A stretch of 21,888 nt of DNA from a virus, in IMG/VR virus record IMGVR_UViG_3300008516_000402, positions 1-21,888 of that record. One strand, 5' to 3'. The position numbers and the translations under genes were made by a program. Numbering within the stretch: position 1 is the first letter of the stretch; each line of letters starts with the position of its first letter. Of the stretch, positions 1 to 6,900 are shown in pieces. Below the pieces are notes generated by a model, which was not told the origin of the DNA, searched no databases, and worked only from the letters and a program-made list of their open reading frames with translations.

Positions 1-128
1 TCCTTCGTCGCGTTCTGGAGCGTCATCGTCTGGCCGCAGCACTTGGGCCAGCCCTTAGAGAGACACTCGCCGAAGTTGACTCTCTCCTCGCGTCCGCACG
101 TTGAGCAAACGCATACGGTGACGGCCAT
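1..128 (-). CDS. Small zinc-ribbon-like protein, C-terminus beyond window
   Basis: Partial gene: the first 42 residues are visible and the frame runs off the left edge. The ATG at 128-126 follows an AGGGGTG ribosome binding site about 8 bases upstream. The visible part has Cys6, Cys8, Cys11, Cys22 and a Cys30-Cys31 pair in a GWPKCCGQTM context. The CxxC at 8-11 with the later CCG is the layout of a short zinc ribbon, so metal binding is likely; no catalytic function can be read. It is the first gene after the tmRNA in the direction of transcription, separated by two short repeats. Cysteine-rich miniproteins of this kind recur elsewhere in the window. Confidence 0.75.
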   Translation of the reverse strand, partial: MAVTVCVCSTCGREERVNFGECLSKGWPKCCGQTMTLQNATK

Positions 129-142
129 CGAATTTACACCCC

Positions 143-179
143 TTTAGCCCTCGGCCTAAATTTAGTCCCTCGCCTAAAT
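143..179 (-). repeat. Tandem imperfect 19-bp repeat after tmRNA
   Basis: Two units at 143-161 and 161-179 differ by one small insertion each (tttagccctcggcctaaat and tttagtccctcgcctaaat). Each begins tttag and ends ctaaat, so each can also form a 5-6 bp stem. They lie between the CCA end of the tmRNA and the next ribosome binding site. A role in 3' processing or termination is possible, but there is no U tract. Confidence 0.55.
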
Positions 180-180
180 C

Positions 181-547
181 TGGTGGAGGCGGCGGGAATC
201 GAACCCGCGTCCGGTTGTGCTTCCACTGGCGGCTCTTCACGTGCGTGGTCGGTGTTCTGTGTCCGGCACGCCGACAAGCCTCTCGGGTTGCTTCCCCCGA
301 CTCCAGCCGGGTCTTTCCCCCGACAAGCCAGAGGTCTTTCCCTCAGCCAGCCGTAGTTCGTCCCGATCCCCGTTACGACGGCAACCTCACAGAGTCGGGG
401 GCTGCTCTAGGCAGCCATTGCGTGGGCACCGAAGTGCCCGTGCACCACCTTTTTGGCGGTTAGTGTTTGGTCGATTTTTGCGGGGCCTTCGACCAACCCC
501 GGCACGCACCGACAGTTTTCACACCCCGTCGATACCAATTCGCCCCC
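181..547 (-). ncRNA. ssrA: Transfer-messenger RNA (tmRNA)
   Basis: One-piece tmRNA of about 367 nt, which rescues stalled ribosomes and tags the unfinished protein. The 5' end GGGGGCG (547-541) pairs with CGCCUCC before an encoded ACCA (3' end at 181), giving a 7-bp acceptor stem with one G-U. The 5' hallmark GGTATCGACGGG and the T-arm GGACGCGGGTTCGATTCCCGC match the family. Pseudoknot PK1 is clear at 501-467: CGGGG/CCCCG interleaved with TTGGTCGA/TCGACCAA. The resume codon is GCC (457-455) after ACTAACC; the tag reads AKKVVHGHFGAHAMAA and stops at TAG (409-407), which sits in the loop of a GGCTGC/GCAGCC hairpin as in bacterial tmRNAs. A UUCG hairpin lies inside the tag frame (439-424). The 5' end is 10 bases after the stop of the preceding gene, so it is probably cut from a longer transcript. 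Confidence 0.96.
407..457 (-). other. tmRNA tag-peptide reading frame
   Basis: Sixteen sense codons from GCC to GCC, then TAG, encode AKKVVHGHFGAHAMAA. The C-terminal AMAA resembles the ALAA/AVAA degron read by ClpXP in bacteria. Codons 6-11 are built from a perfect 6-bp stem closed by a C(UUCG)G tetraloop (439-424). Confidence 0.9.
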
Positions 548-557
548 ACACCTCCTC

Positions 558-986
558 TCACTTGAGCGCCTTACGACGCTGCATGTTCTCCTGCGCTTCC
601 TGCTCGTGCATCTGCATCTGCTCGTGACGGAACTCCTCCGTCGTCTGCTCGGGTGGCTCGCGCCGGAGCATCTCCACCGGCTCACGCTCGTTCGGCACGA
701 GGATCGAGTCAACACTGATCCGGTTCTTATCAAGGAGCATCTTGAAGAGCCGCTGGTAGACCTCGATCTGTATCTCCTGCTCGCGCATCGTCTTGCCGTG
801 CTGCTTGAGGATGATCCACTGCGCCTCGTTCTCCTTCCGGCCAGCCTCGATCTCGGTGACGCGGCTCTCCAACGTGTTGACCGTCGTGAACATCCATGTC
901 GCGATGAAGATGACGAATCCGAAGAGGAGCTTCTCGATGATCGTCCACATCGTCTTCGCGCCCTTGGTCAGCTTAGCCGTTTCCAT
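558..986 (-). CDS. Membrane-anchored coiled-coil protein (142 aa)
   Basis: Function unknown. The ATG at 986-984 overlaps the upstream stop (TGATG) and follows GGAGG, which makes it a better start than the longer in-frame option. Residues about 18-40 (LLFGFVIFIATWMFTTV core) form one hydrophobic transmembrane segment. A charged, heptad-like helix follows to about residue 95, and the C-terminus is rich in Glu, Gln, Met and Arg. The topology resembles small phage spanins or inner-membrane anchors, but no lipobox or partner gene is seen. It is the last protein gene before the tmRNA, with 10 bases between. Confidence 0.8.
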   Translation of the reverse strand: METAKLTKGAKTMWTIIEKLLFGFVIFIATWMFTTVNTLESRVTEIEAGRKENEAQWIILKQHGKTMREQEIQIEVYQRLFKMLLDKNRISVDSILVPNEREPVEMLRREPPEQTTEEFRHEQMQMHEQEAQENMQRRKALK

Positions 987-1201
987 CACTTGCCTCCGAT
1001 CAGGTCCGAGGGAACCCCTATGACTGTCAAGACATCCCCGTTCTTCATTCGGACCTTCATGCACTGCTCGAAGGCCAGCCTTTGGACGCGGACCGGCGTG
1101 GCCGATGACACGTCGTCGGTGTTGATAACACCGCGCTTGGTCTCAGGAGCGTAGGCTCCCATCGGAATATCCCAATCAACGATCTTCGCTTCGACGATCA
1201 T
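986..1201 (-). CDS. Hypothetical protein (71 aa)
   Basis: I do not recognise this protein. It is small, mixed alpha/beta in composition, with one cysteine and no membrane segment. Its start overlaps the stop of the SbcD-like gene as ATGA and its own stop overlaps the next gene as TGATG, so it is translationally coupled on both sides. The strict operon packing is the main reason to accept it as real. Confidence 0.7.
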   Translation of the reverse strand: MIVEAKIVDWDIPMGAYAPETKRGVINTDDVSSATPVRVQRLAFEQCMKVRMKNGDVLTVIGVPSDLIGGK

Positions 1202-2202
1202 ACCCGCGCCTCCGCGATGAACTTCATGCCCGCCTTCACCAGCGGCTCGGGCTCCTCGACTCCCTTGTACTCGCAGTACCGCCGGAGGACCTGCTCCTGC
1301 GAATCCTGCGAGCGTATATTGAGCCTCGGTTTGATCTCTGTGGTCTCAAGGACCTCGTTTTCGACCCAACGCGTGCGATCTGAGGCCCTCTCAGCGATCT
1401 TCTCTGCGTTCGCCCTGTCAGTTGTCACGATCCGGGCGAAGTCCCCCTCACGGACGCTATCGGCGTCCTCGGGGTTACGGAGGAGGTGGAAGCGTGGACT
1501 CTCAACGTTTTCATGGAATCGGACCTCAGCGGTCACATCATCGAATGTGCAGAATCCACGCTCCCCTCCTGCATCCCGGTAGTCAATCTGAATTGGTGAT
1601 CCGACATACCGGACGTTCTTCGCGACCTCCACCGGCTCGTGCACGTCGCCGAGGAAGACCCGCTTGAATTTCGTCGGCTGGAGATAGGCGAGCGGGATGC
1701 CCCCACGTCCCTTGGGGACCGCCCCCTCGACCATCATGTGAGTAAAGAGGAACTGACACTTCTCGCGGACCATTCGCGTGACCTGCGCGCGGAAGTATTC
1801 GTGATCCTCAGTCCACGGGATCAGTCCGAACTTCTTGCTGCCGCCGAACTGCGGCTCATCAACGACGAGCCCGTATCTCTGGAGGATGCGAAGGCTGTTG
1901 ATCGACGGGTTGCGAAGGTAGCTGTCATGGTTCCCGACAAGGAAGGTGAGCCGGAGATCGTCAGCGTCGTCGAGCACTTCGGCCAGCGCGTGGAGGACCG
2001 GCAACGGGATCGAGGTCCGCGAGTTGAAGATGTCTCCGGCGAAGATCAGCCCGAGGCAATTCTCTTCAAGACAGGTCCGGATGATCCACGAGAGACAAGA
2101 GACCGTATCCATGAGCCGCGTGGTCAGCCCCGACTCGTGTATCGTCGAGAACCGATTCTGCTCATCGAACTGGAGGTCAGCCGTCACACCCCACTTAGCC
2201 AT
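1198..2202 (-). CDS. SbcD/Mre11-like metallophosphoesterase
   Basis: A 334-residue calcineurin-type phosphoesterase of the Mre11/SbcD/T4 gp47 group, expected to trim DNA ends with an SbcC/gp46 ATPase partner. Visible motifs: AD-x-Q at 8-11 (motif I, normally D-x-H), GDIFNSR at 56-62, GNHD at 90-93, THMM at 154-157 and GDVH at 185-188 (normally GHxH). GSPIQIDYRDAGGERGF near 201-217 matches the Mre11 pattern after motif V. I placed the start at the ATG at 2202, which gives the N-terminal MAKWGVTADLQ; the longer frame upstream is low-complexity shadow sequence. It overlaps the upstream gene by 8 bases. No SbcC homologue is inside this window. The two ligand substitutions make metal use uncertain. 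Confidence 0.88.
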   Translation of the reverse strand: MAKWGVTADLQFDEQNRFSTIHESGLTTRLMDTVSCLSWIIRTCLEENCLGLIFAGDIFNSRTSIPLPVLHALAEVLDDADDLRLTFLVGNHDSYLRNPSINSLRILQRYGLVVDEPQFGGSKKFGLIPWTEDHEYFRAQVTRMVREKCQFLFTHMMVEGAVPKGRGGIPLAYLQPTKFKRVFLGDVHEPVEVAKNVRYVGSPIQIDYRDAGGERGFCTFDDVTAEVRFHENVESPRFHLLRNPEDADSVREGDFARIVTTDRANAEKIAERASDRTRWVENEVLETTEIKPRLNIRSQDSQEQVLRRYCEYKGVEEPEPLVKAGMKFIAEARV

Positions 2203-2740
2203 CGGGCATCTCCATCTTCGCAAGGTTGGCGTCGGAGTCCTCAAGTGAGCAGTCACCCCGGTGACAGTGCTTCTCGCAGAACTGGTAGTAGTACCCGCCG
2301 CTGATCGACTCCGGTCCGGCGGCCTCCTTGCTGAACGTGCCGCACTTGGAATATATCCGTTCGAGACGGAACTTGTGGACCGCTCTCTCCTTGCAGCCGG
2401 GCTGATCGCAGAGGTCCTTCTCAATCTTGAGAATCTCGGAACTCACGTCGTTGCCGTCCCGATCCCCGTACCCGCTGTCCATGCTGTCATGCTTGCCCGC
2501 AATGGTCGCCAGCGCGTGGTCCATGTTCATGAATCTCAGCGTGAAGAGTAGGTGACCCTTGAAGGAGAAGTCCGCGTGAATCGAGAAGCGCCACTCGGCT
2601 CCGGAGATGTGCGAGTCCTTCCACCGCTCGACGATGTGCAGATGAATATCGTCGAAGAACTCGAACTCCCGGAGCCGCCTGTGGCTCGGCCGCCTGAGAG
2701 CGGCTTCCACCTCGCTGGCCTCTTCCCGCTCACTGCTCAT
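2195..2740 (-). CDS. Hypothetical protein with Cys/His-rich C-terminus (181 aa)
   Basis: Not recognised. The N-terminal half is charged (MSSEREEASEVEAALRRPS). The C-terminal part carries CDQPGC near 110, an isolated Cys near 133 and FCEKHCHRGDC near 154-164. That spacing suggests one or two structural zinc sites, with CEKHC resembling the second half of a zinc finger. GGAGG precedes the ATG at 2740. It overlaps the upstream zinc-ribbon gene by 11 bases and the SbcD-like gene by 8, so the three are probably co-translated. Confidence 0.78.
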   Translation of the reverse strand: MSSEREEASEVEAALRRPSHRRLREFEFFDDIHLHIVERWKDSHISGAEWRFSIHADFSFKGHLLFTLRFMNMDHALATIAGKHDSMDSGYGDRDGNDVSSEILKIEKDLCDQPGCKERAVHKFRLERIYSKCGTFSKEAAGPESISGGYYYQFCEKHCHRGDCSLEDSDANLAKMEMPDG

Positions 2741-2927
2741 CGGTCTTGACCTCCCCGTCCTTCCAGTAGTGCAACCGGCCGCACGTGCACTTGAGCTTCC
2801 GATCCTCCGTCCGCGACGGAGCGAGCATGATCCACCGGCCGCACGGACAGTTGTACCGGGCGATGTCCTTGATCGGGTCCCACTTCGGGGCCGTCTTCGG
2901 TCTCGGTGTGAAGCCGCCCTGTACCAT
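2730..2927 (-). CDS. Small zinc-ribbon protein (65 aa)
   Basis: A likely stand-alone zinc ribbon: CPC at about 27-29 and CTC at about 47-49, separated by about 18 residues rich in Arg and Lys, followed by GRLHYWKDGE. I start it at the ATG at 2927-2925, which overlaps the upstream stop as TGATG; a TTG one codon earlier is possible. No enzymatic motif is present. Such ribbons bind nucleic acid or protein; nothing in the sequence decides between them. Confidence 0.75.
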   Translation of the reverse strand: MVQGGFTPRPKTAPKWDPIKDIARYNCPCGRWIMLAPSRTEDRKLKCTCGRLHYWKDGEVKTDEQ

Positions 2928-3139
2928 CAATCACCAGCCTTCTCTTCCAGCCACTTGGCGTGCGCCTCCATGATGTCACGCCAGACCTGTTTCGTGATCG
3001 ACCTCGACGCCTGATCTATGATGAGGTAGCTTCCAGACACCGGATTCCTCACCCGAAGAAGCGTGACGCCGTCGTGAAAGACCGCCTCGAAGAGATGATC
3101 GTTCGCTTCGATGTGTCCCCACACGTAACTCGTCAGCAT
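2927..3139 (-). CDS. Hypothetical protein (70 aa)
   Basis: Not recognised. The centre is beta-rich (AVFHDGVTLLRVRNPVSG, then SYLIID) and the C-terminus is a helix ending WLEEKAGD. Its ATG overlaps the stop of the helicase gene as TGATG and its stop overlaps the next ATG in the same way, so it sits inside a tightly coupled operon. Confidence 0.7.
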   Translation of the reverse strand: MLTSYVWGHIEANDHLFEAVFHDGVTLLRVRNPVSGSYLIIDQASRSITKQVWRDIMEAHAKWLEEKAGD

Positions 3140-4410
3140 CAGGCAACCTCCAACGCTTCATAGAAGTCGAGTGCCTCTCTGCACGCCTGAACCTTCTTCG
3201 CGTCGAGCGGTGCCGACAGCGACAGGCCACCGACGCTCTTCACGCGTGAGAGCGCGACGTACACTTGCCCCTTCTCGAAGCATGAGGCCACGTCACAGTG
3301 TAGGGAGTCCAGCGTCATCCCTTGGCTCTTGTGAATCGTCAGCGCCCACGCGAGCTTGAGCGGCATCTGGTGCATCGTGCAGAGGACCTTCTGGTCCGCA
3401 TCCTTGTATTCCCACTCGACCGGATCGACGTCGTAAGTACAGCCGTCGGACACGACCTGAACCCGGCCCTCCTCAAACCCGATGACCTTGCCCCGCTGCC
3501 CGTTGACAACACTGAGGTGGCCGTCTTCGTATCTGTTACGGAGGAAGATCACTGGAGCGCCGACCTTGAGTTCAACACAGAAGTCGGCGATGCAGTTCTT
3601 GACGAGCTTCTCGGCGTACTTGTCAGCGTCGCCCTCAAACGTGGCTTCGTACTCACGCACCTCGCCCGGTAGCTGAGTGAGGTACTGCATGTTGACCTCG
3701 AAGACCTTCTGGTTCGTCGAATACAGGCGGGTGGGCTCGTCAAGCTCGACGCCGACGCGTTCCCTGAAATACTTGTCCGTATCGAAAGGGACAACGCCCC
3801 GCCGAATACGGAGGAGGTGCTTGAGGAGTTCCTCGTCGTCTTGCCGAAAGCACGTTTCGAGGTGGACCGTCTGGAAGTCTGCACGCTCCCACGCCGGGGA
3901 CTGGAAGGCGTACTTCGTTGCGACCTTCATGGACCGCTTGATAACGGGCGGGAGTTGAAGGAAGTCTCCCGAGAAGACCAGTTGGATGCCACCGAACGGA
4001 GCGGTGCTCGTTCGGTGCCGCTTGATCCACCAGTCCATCATCTCCAAGTAGTCACCGGTCAGCATCGAGACTTCGTCGACCACGAGGACCTCAGTCTTCC
4101 GAAACCGCTCTTCGATCTTCTCAAGGCGCGGGACGTATCCACGCGCGAAGTCCTTGCGGAGCGAGTCCTTGTTGAAGGCGATCCCGGTCCCGAGGTACGA
4201 GTGAATCGTCGAGCCACCGACGCGGATAGCGGCGACGCCCGTGGAGGCGGTCACGTACACGTTCTTGCCGTCCATGTGAAAGCCGTCGATGATCTGGTTG
4301 ACAACCTCAGACTTGCCGACGCCTCCGGGTCCGGTCACAAAGACGTTGCGACCGTCCATCGCGAGGTCGTAAGCCTCTCGCTGCTCAGGACTGAGGATCA
4401 ACTCTGACAT
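3139..4410 (-). CDS. Pif1-like superfamily 1B DNA helicase
   Basis: A 423-residue 5'-3' DNA helicase with the full motif set: Walker A GPGGVGKS at 27-34; motif Ia ASTGVAA at 55-61 followed by GGSTIHS; Walker B VDEVSML at 111-117; motif III GDFLQLPP at 148-155; ETCFRQ near 185-190; motif V ALTIHKSQGMTLD at 356-368; and motif VI VYVALSRVKS at 383-392. The STGVAA and GGSTIHS blocks and the ETCFRQ arginine block favour Pif1/Dda over RecD2 or UvrD. AGGAGG lies 5-6 bases before the ATG at 4410, which is preferred to a start 14 codons upstream. In phage T4 the related Dda helps replication restart and clears proteins from DNA; a similar job beside the polymerase and recombinase is an inference. Confidence 0.94.
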   Translation of the reverse strand: MSELILSPEQREAYDLAMDGRNVFVTGPGGVGKSEVVNQIIDGFHMDGKNVYVTASTGVAAIRVGGSTIHSYLGTGIAFNKDSLRKDFARGYVPRLEKIEERFRKTEVLVVDEVSMLTGDYLEMMDWWIKRHRTSTAPFGGIQLVFSGDFLQLPPVIKRSMKVATKYAFQSPAWERADFQTVHLETCFRQDDEELLKHLLRIRRGVVPFDTDKYFRERVGVELDEPTRLYSTNQKVFEVNMQYLTQLPGEVREYEATFEGDADKYAEKLVKNCIADFCVELKVGAPVIFLRNRYEDGHLSVVNGQRGKVIGFEEGRVQVVSDGCTYDVDPVEWEYKDADQKVLCTMHQMPLKLAWALTIHKSQGMTLDSLHCDVASCFEKGQVYVALSRVKSVGGLSLSAPLDAKKVQACREALDFYEALEVA

Positions 4411-4426
4411 GACGCCTCCTATGTAG

Positions 4427-4645
4427 CTAGTTCCCGTACCTCGGGCGCTCATCGAGAAGCACTGCGTCGAGGTGGTGCTTCTCGGTCGCCTCGTCGATCA
4501 TGACGTAATACACCCCGGTCACTGGATCGAGGAGGACCTCGCGATCCGAATGAATGTGCCCCCGACGCTTCACCTCGTCGATCCGCTCCTCAAAGGGCCA
4601 AGTCTCGGGCATGTCCACGAAGTCATACCTGTAATCGTACGCCAT
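4427..4645 (-). CDS. Hypothetical protein (72 aa)
   Basis: Not recognised. Short, acidic and rich in Tyr and Asp at the N-terminus (MAYDYRYDFVDMPETWPFEE). The start at 4645 overlaps the preceding stop as TGATG and follows GGAGGATCGGCTG. Sixteen bases separate it from the helicase start. No domain or motif can be assigned. Confidence 0.68.
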   Translation of the reverse strand: MAYDYRYDFVDMPETWPFEERIDEVKRRGHIHSDREVLLDPVTGVYYVMIDEATEKHHLDAVLLDERPRYGN

Positions 4646-4977
4646 CAGCCGATCCTCCGCTTGGAACCCGTGCTCCATTCCGGCTCGTGATTCTCACACT
4701 GAGCCTTCGCCCGGTCCAGCGGACGGCCGCAGAGGTCAACGTGCTGGTAGGATTCGCCTTCCCTCGATACACGGATCACGTTGACACCGAGCCGCTTGGA
4801 CGTGAGGACCAGCCGCGCCTTGTCCTGATCGAACAGGTGAGCGGCGTCCTTGTGCTTCTTGAAGGGAGCCGGGGCGTTCGGATATGCTCCCGCCCCGCCG
4901 AACAGGTGAAGCGCCTGTCCACCGTCGGCCGCGTACGCCACGGCCTCCTTCATCTCTCTTTCCTTGAACAGCTTCAT
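4645..4977 (-). CDS. Hypothetical protein, faintly DUF4031-like (110 aa)
   Basis: The layout of an N-terminal helix (EREMKEAVAYA), a loop, then HLFDQDKARLVLTSKRLGVNVIRV faintly recalls DUF4031, a small uncharacterised family in phages and bacteria that ends in a His-Tyr-Asp block and an Ala/Gly helix. This is pattern memory, not an alignment, and should be treated as weak. Two Cys near the C-terminus (positions about 83 and 94) lie in a basic tail. It overlaps both neighbours by a few bases (ATGA and TGATG). Confidence 0.65.
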   Translation of the reverse strand: MKLFKEREMKEAVAYAADGGQALHLFGGAGAYPNAPAPFKKHKDAAHLFDQDKARLVLTSKRLGVNVIRVSREGESYQHVDLCGRPLDRAKAQCENHEPEWSTGSKRRIG

Positions 4978-5336
4978 TTTCGTCCTGTGGCAATGACCTG
5001 AAAGCCGTCGCCGATCTCCTCAAACTTCTCGCTGAGCGCGAGGAACTCCTTGAGAGGCTTCATCCCCTGCCCGATCTCGTTGCCGTCCTTGAGGACGCTG
5101 TAGCTCACCTTCACGTCCATGTCCACACACGCTTCGAGAGTCCGGATACGTTCCTCCATCCTCTTAATCTGATCCTGAGCGTACCGGGTCGAGTCCTCCG
5201 CGTTGCGGGCACCCTCATACGCCACGTGCGCGCGCTGTCTGACAGCGTTGAACTGGAAGTGCGTCATGAAGAGGCACGCACCGCAGATTCCGGCGGCGAT
5301 GACGGCAACGATGGCGCTCAGGTTCTCGGTCTTCAT
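4974..5336 (-). CDS. Small membrane protein with coiled coil (120 aa)
   Basis: One N-terminal transmembrane segment at about residues 7-24 (LSAIVAVIAAGICGACLFM core). A helix then continues to about residue 70, with heptad-like Ala, Arg and Glu pattern (QDQIKRMEERIRTLE), and a short beta-rich C-terminal part follows. The bulk probably faces one side of the membrane. GAGGAGGGACC precedes the ATG. The gene overlaps the 3D-domain gene by 4 bases, so the two may act together at the envelope. No lipobox or holin signature is seen. Confidence 0.75.
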   Translation of the reverse strand: MKTENLSAIVAVIAAGICGACLFMTHFQFNAVRQRAHVAYEGARNAEDSTRYAQDQIKRMEERIRTLEACVDMDVKVSYSVLKDGNEIGQGMKPLKEFLALSEKFEEIGDGFQVIATGRK

Positions 5337-5932
5337 CGGTCCCTCCTCACGTCCACGATCTCACGCCGACCGTCTGACCAGACTCGTAGCGTGGCGTGCT
5401 TGTGCCCCCACAAGAGAGCGCGCCGATGCGGCGAGTACCAGCGACCGTTGATCCTCTTGCTCACCGTCATGAGGACTTCGATCTGCCGGTGCCTGTTCTG
5501 CTTGGTCCGGTCATTCACCATGCTGGCCGTGCCGGGCTTGTTGTATAGCGGCACGAATAACATGGTCCTGTTATCGACCTTGATCCACTCTTCGAGGTCC
5601 GGGCTGATCGCGATGATGTAATCCTGCGGATGAATCCGATGCGTGGTGGCCGTGATCCCTCTCGAACTCCGGCCGCAGCATCGCACGCACGGGCAGTAGG
5701 CACGGATGATGATCGTCGTTTCCCAATAGGTGGGCTTGGTCTCGCGCGCGGGCGTGCGCACACTCGCGGGCGCGGGCGTACGCGCGCGTGTGTTCATCCT
5801 CACCTTCGGACGCCGCTTGCTGTACCCGTGGTCCACCGCGACGAATGCGCAGCCGAGACAGAGGGCAGCGAAGACGCCCCATCCAGTGCTCCGCAGCGTC
5901 GCAGAGAGAAGCCCTATGATCCAGCGTGCCAT
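5333..5932 (-). CDS. Membrane-anchored 3D-domain (double-psi beta-barrel) protein
   Basis: A 199-residue protein with an N-terminal hydrophobic anchor or signal segment (about 5-33, Ala/Gly/Leu-rich) and a Pro/Arg/Thr-rich linker. A C-terminal barrel of the 3D/MltA-tail type follows: AYCPCVRCCG near 78-87, GITATTHRI, then DYIIAISPDL, MLFVPLYN and VNDRTKQNRHRQIEV. The 3D family usually ends with an Asp-containing D-x-G block and IDVYF; here the first Asp is kept (VND) and the second block reads IEV. Related domains cut or bind peptidoglycan, so an envelope role such as lysis or DNA entry is plausible but unproven. AGAGGG lies upstream of the ATG. Confidence 0.72.
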   Translation of the reverse strand: MARWIIGLLSATLRSTGWGVFAALCLGCAFVAVDHGYSKRRPKVRMNTRARTPAPASVRTPARETKPTYWETTIIIRAYCPCVRCCGRSSRGITATTHRIHPQDYIIAISPDLEEWIKVDNRTMLFVPLYNKPGTASMVNDRTKQNRHRQIEVLMTVSKRINGRWYSPHRRALLWGHKHATLRVWSDGRREIVDVRRDR

Positions 5933-5975
5933 CGTGCCCTCTTCTCTCCCCCTGCATGATTGTAAGCGAGAATCG

Positions 5976-6899
5976 TCACAGGTCCAGCCTTACCTTCCAA
6001 CGATGTCCGTCCTTGTCAGCCTCCTCCGGCCCGATCCATGTAGCCGGGATCACTATCGTCTTGCCCTTCATCTTCGTGTACTTGTCACTCGTGAGGGTCC
6101 GGAAGTGGCGGCGTCTCTCGTGGGGCCGCTTCCTGCCTCCAGCCTTCGTCGGGAAGCCGAGCGTGTCCCTGATCTCCTTCGGAGTCAGGAGCGTGTATAT
6201 CGGACGGTTCTGACTCCGCGCGATCTTCGGCCGCTTGCTCTTCTTCCTCTTGCCCGGCTTGAAAGGCTTCATGCCGAGCCGCTTCTTCTCGACGATGAAT
6301 CGGGACGGGTTGTTGAAGTGGAAGACCTCGGCAAGCGCCACGCGCACGTTGCGTAGGGTCACCGCTGTCAGACCCACGTGAATATCGCTGCTCTTCTGAA
6401 ACTGCTTCGGGTGCACGAGGACCTCATCCTTCGTCGCGAGGAGAGTCCAGTCAGTGTCCCCGGCGATCCGAAACTCCCCGGCTTTGTCATCCGGCCGCAC
6501 CAGCACGTCCTTGACCTTGCCGACCGAGACGATGCACGCGTCGGCGGGAAACTGACTGAACAGCTTCCGCGTTGCCTCCTTGTCTTCCTCCGAGTCGTTG
6601 AACTCGTCCGGTGGCGCTTTCGCTGACACGGCCTCGATGAAGTACCGGACGCCTCCGACTCCGCGCTGCTCCTTCTCGCTGTCCCACAAGACCACGCATG
6701 ATGCCGTGTCCTCGATAGCCACGTGCGGGAACGGAAGGAAGAAGTGCTCGTGTAGGAACTCGGCCTCCTCGTCGGTGATCCGATCCTTGATGACCTCGTG
6801 CGCCCGGCCGGGGAACACGAACAGCCGTGCCCGGTTGAGGACCTCTGCCATCTGCGGGAGATGGTGCTCAGCGATTCCGCATAGTTGGTCGAAGTACAC
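5976..6899 (-). CDS. Conserved phage-type hypothetical protein (307 aa)
   Basis: Function unknown. The start is GTG at 6899-6897, one base after the upstream stop and preceded by AAGGG. The N-terminal third has the LPFPHVAIED type of motif, and the C-terminus has HERRRHFRTLTSDKY followed by KGKTIVIPATWIGP. Both blocks recur in large hypothetical proteins of many phages and mobile elements, where the end usually reads H-R-R-G-H-x-R...W-V-x-x-x-x-V-G. A basic patch (KPGKRKKSKRPK) sits at about 218-229. No catalytic motif is evident. Confidence 0.8.
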   Translation of the reverse strand: MYFDQLCGIAEHHLPQMAEVLNRARLFVFPGRAHEVIKDRITDEEAEFLHEHFFLPFPHVAIEDTASCVVLWDSEKEQRGVGGVRYFIEAVSAKAPPDEFNDSEEDKEATRKLFSQFPADACIVSVGKVKDVLVRPDDKAGEFRIAGDTDWTLLATKDEVLVHPKQFQKSSDIHVGLTAVTLRNVRVALAEVFHFNNPSRFIVEKKRLGMKPFKPGKRKKSKRPKIARSQNRPIYTLLTPKEIRDTLGFPTKAGGRKRPHERRRHFRTLTSDKYTKMKGKTIVIPATWIGPEEADKDGHRWKVRLDL

Positions 6900-6900
6900 G

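Noticed and set aside
143-179. Start of a CRISPR array
   Set aside because: Only two abutting imperfect units with no spacers; no cas gene in the window.
181-215. An ordinary tRNA, suggested by the GGTTCGATTCC T-arm and CCA
   Set aside because: No D-arm or anticodon arm lies at tRNA distance; the 5' partner of the acceptor stem is 330 bases away, and the tmRNA hallmarks explain it.
1000-1030. TTGACA on the minus strand at 1030-1025 as a promoter
   Set aside because: No -10-like sequence lies 16-18 bases downstream (it reads GGACCT), and it is inside a coupled coding gene.
453-1154. Plus-strand open frame of 233 codons over the tmRNA 5' end and two minus-strand genes
   Set aside because: It is antisense to coupled genes and covers the tmRNA; composition is that of a shadow frame.
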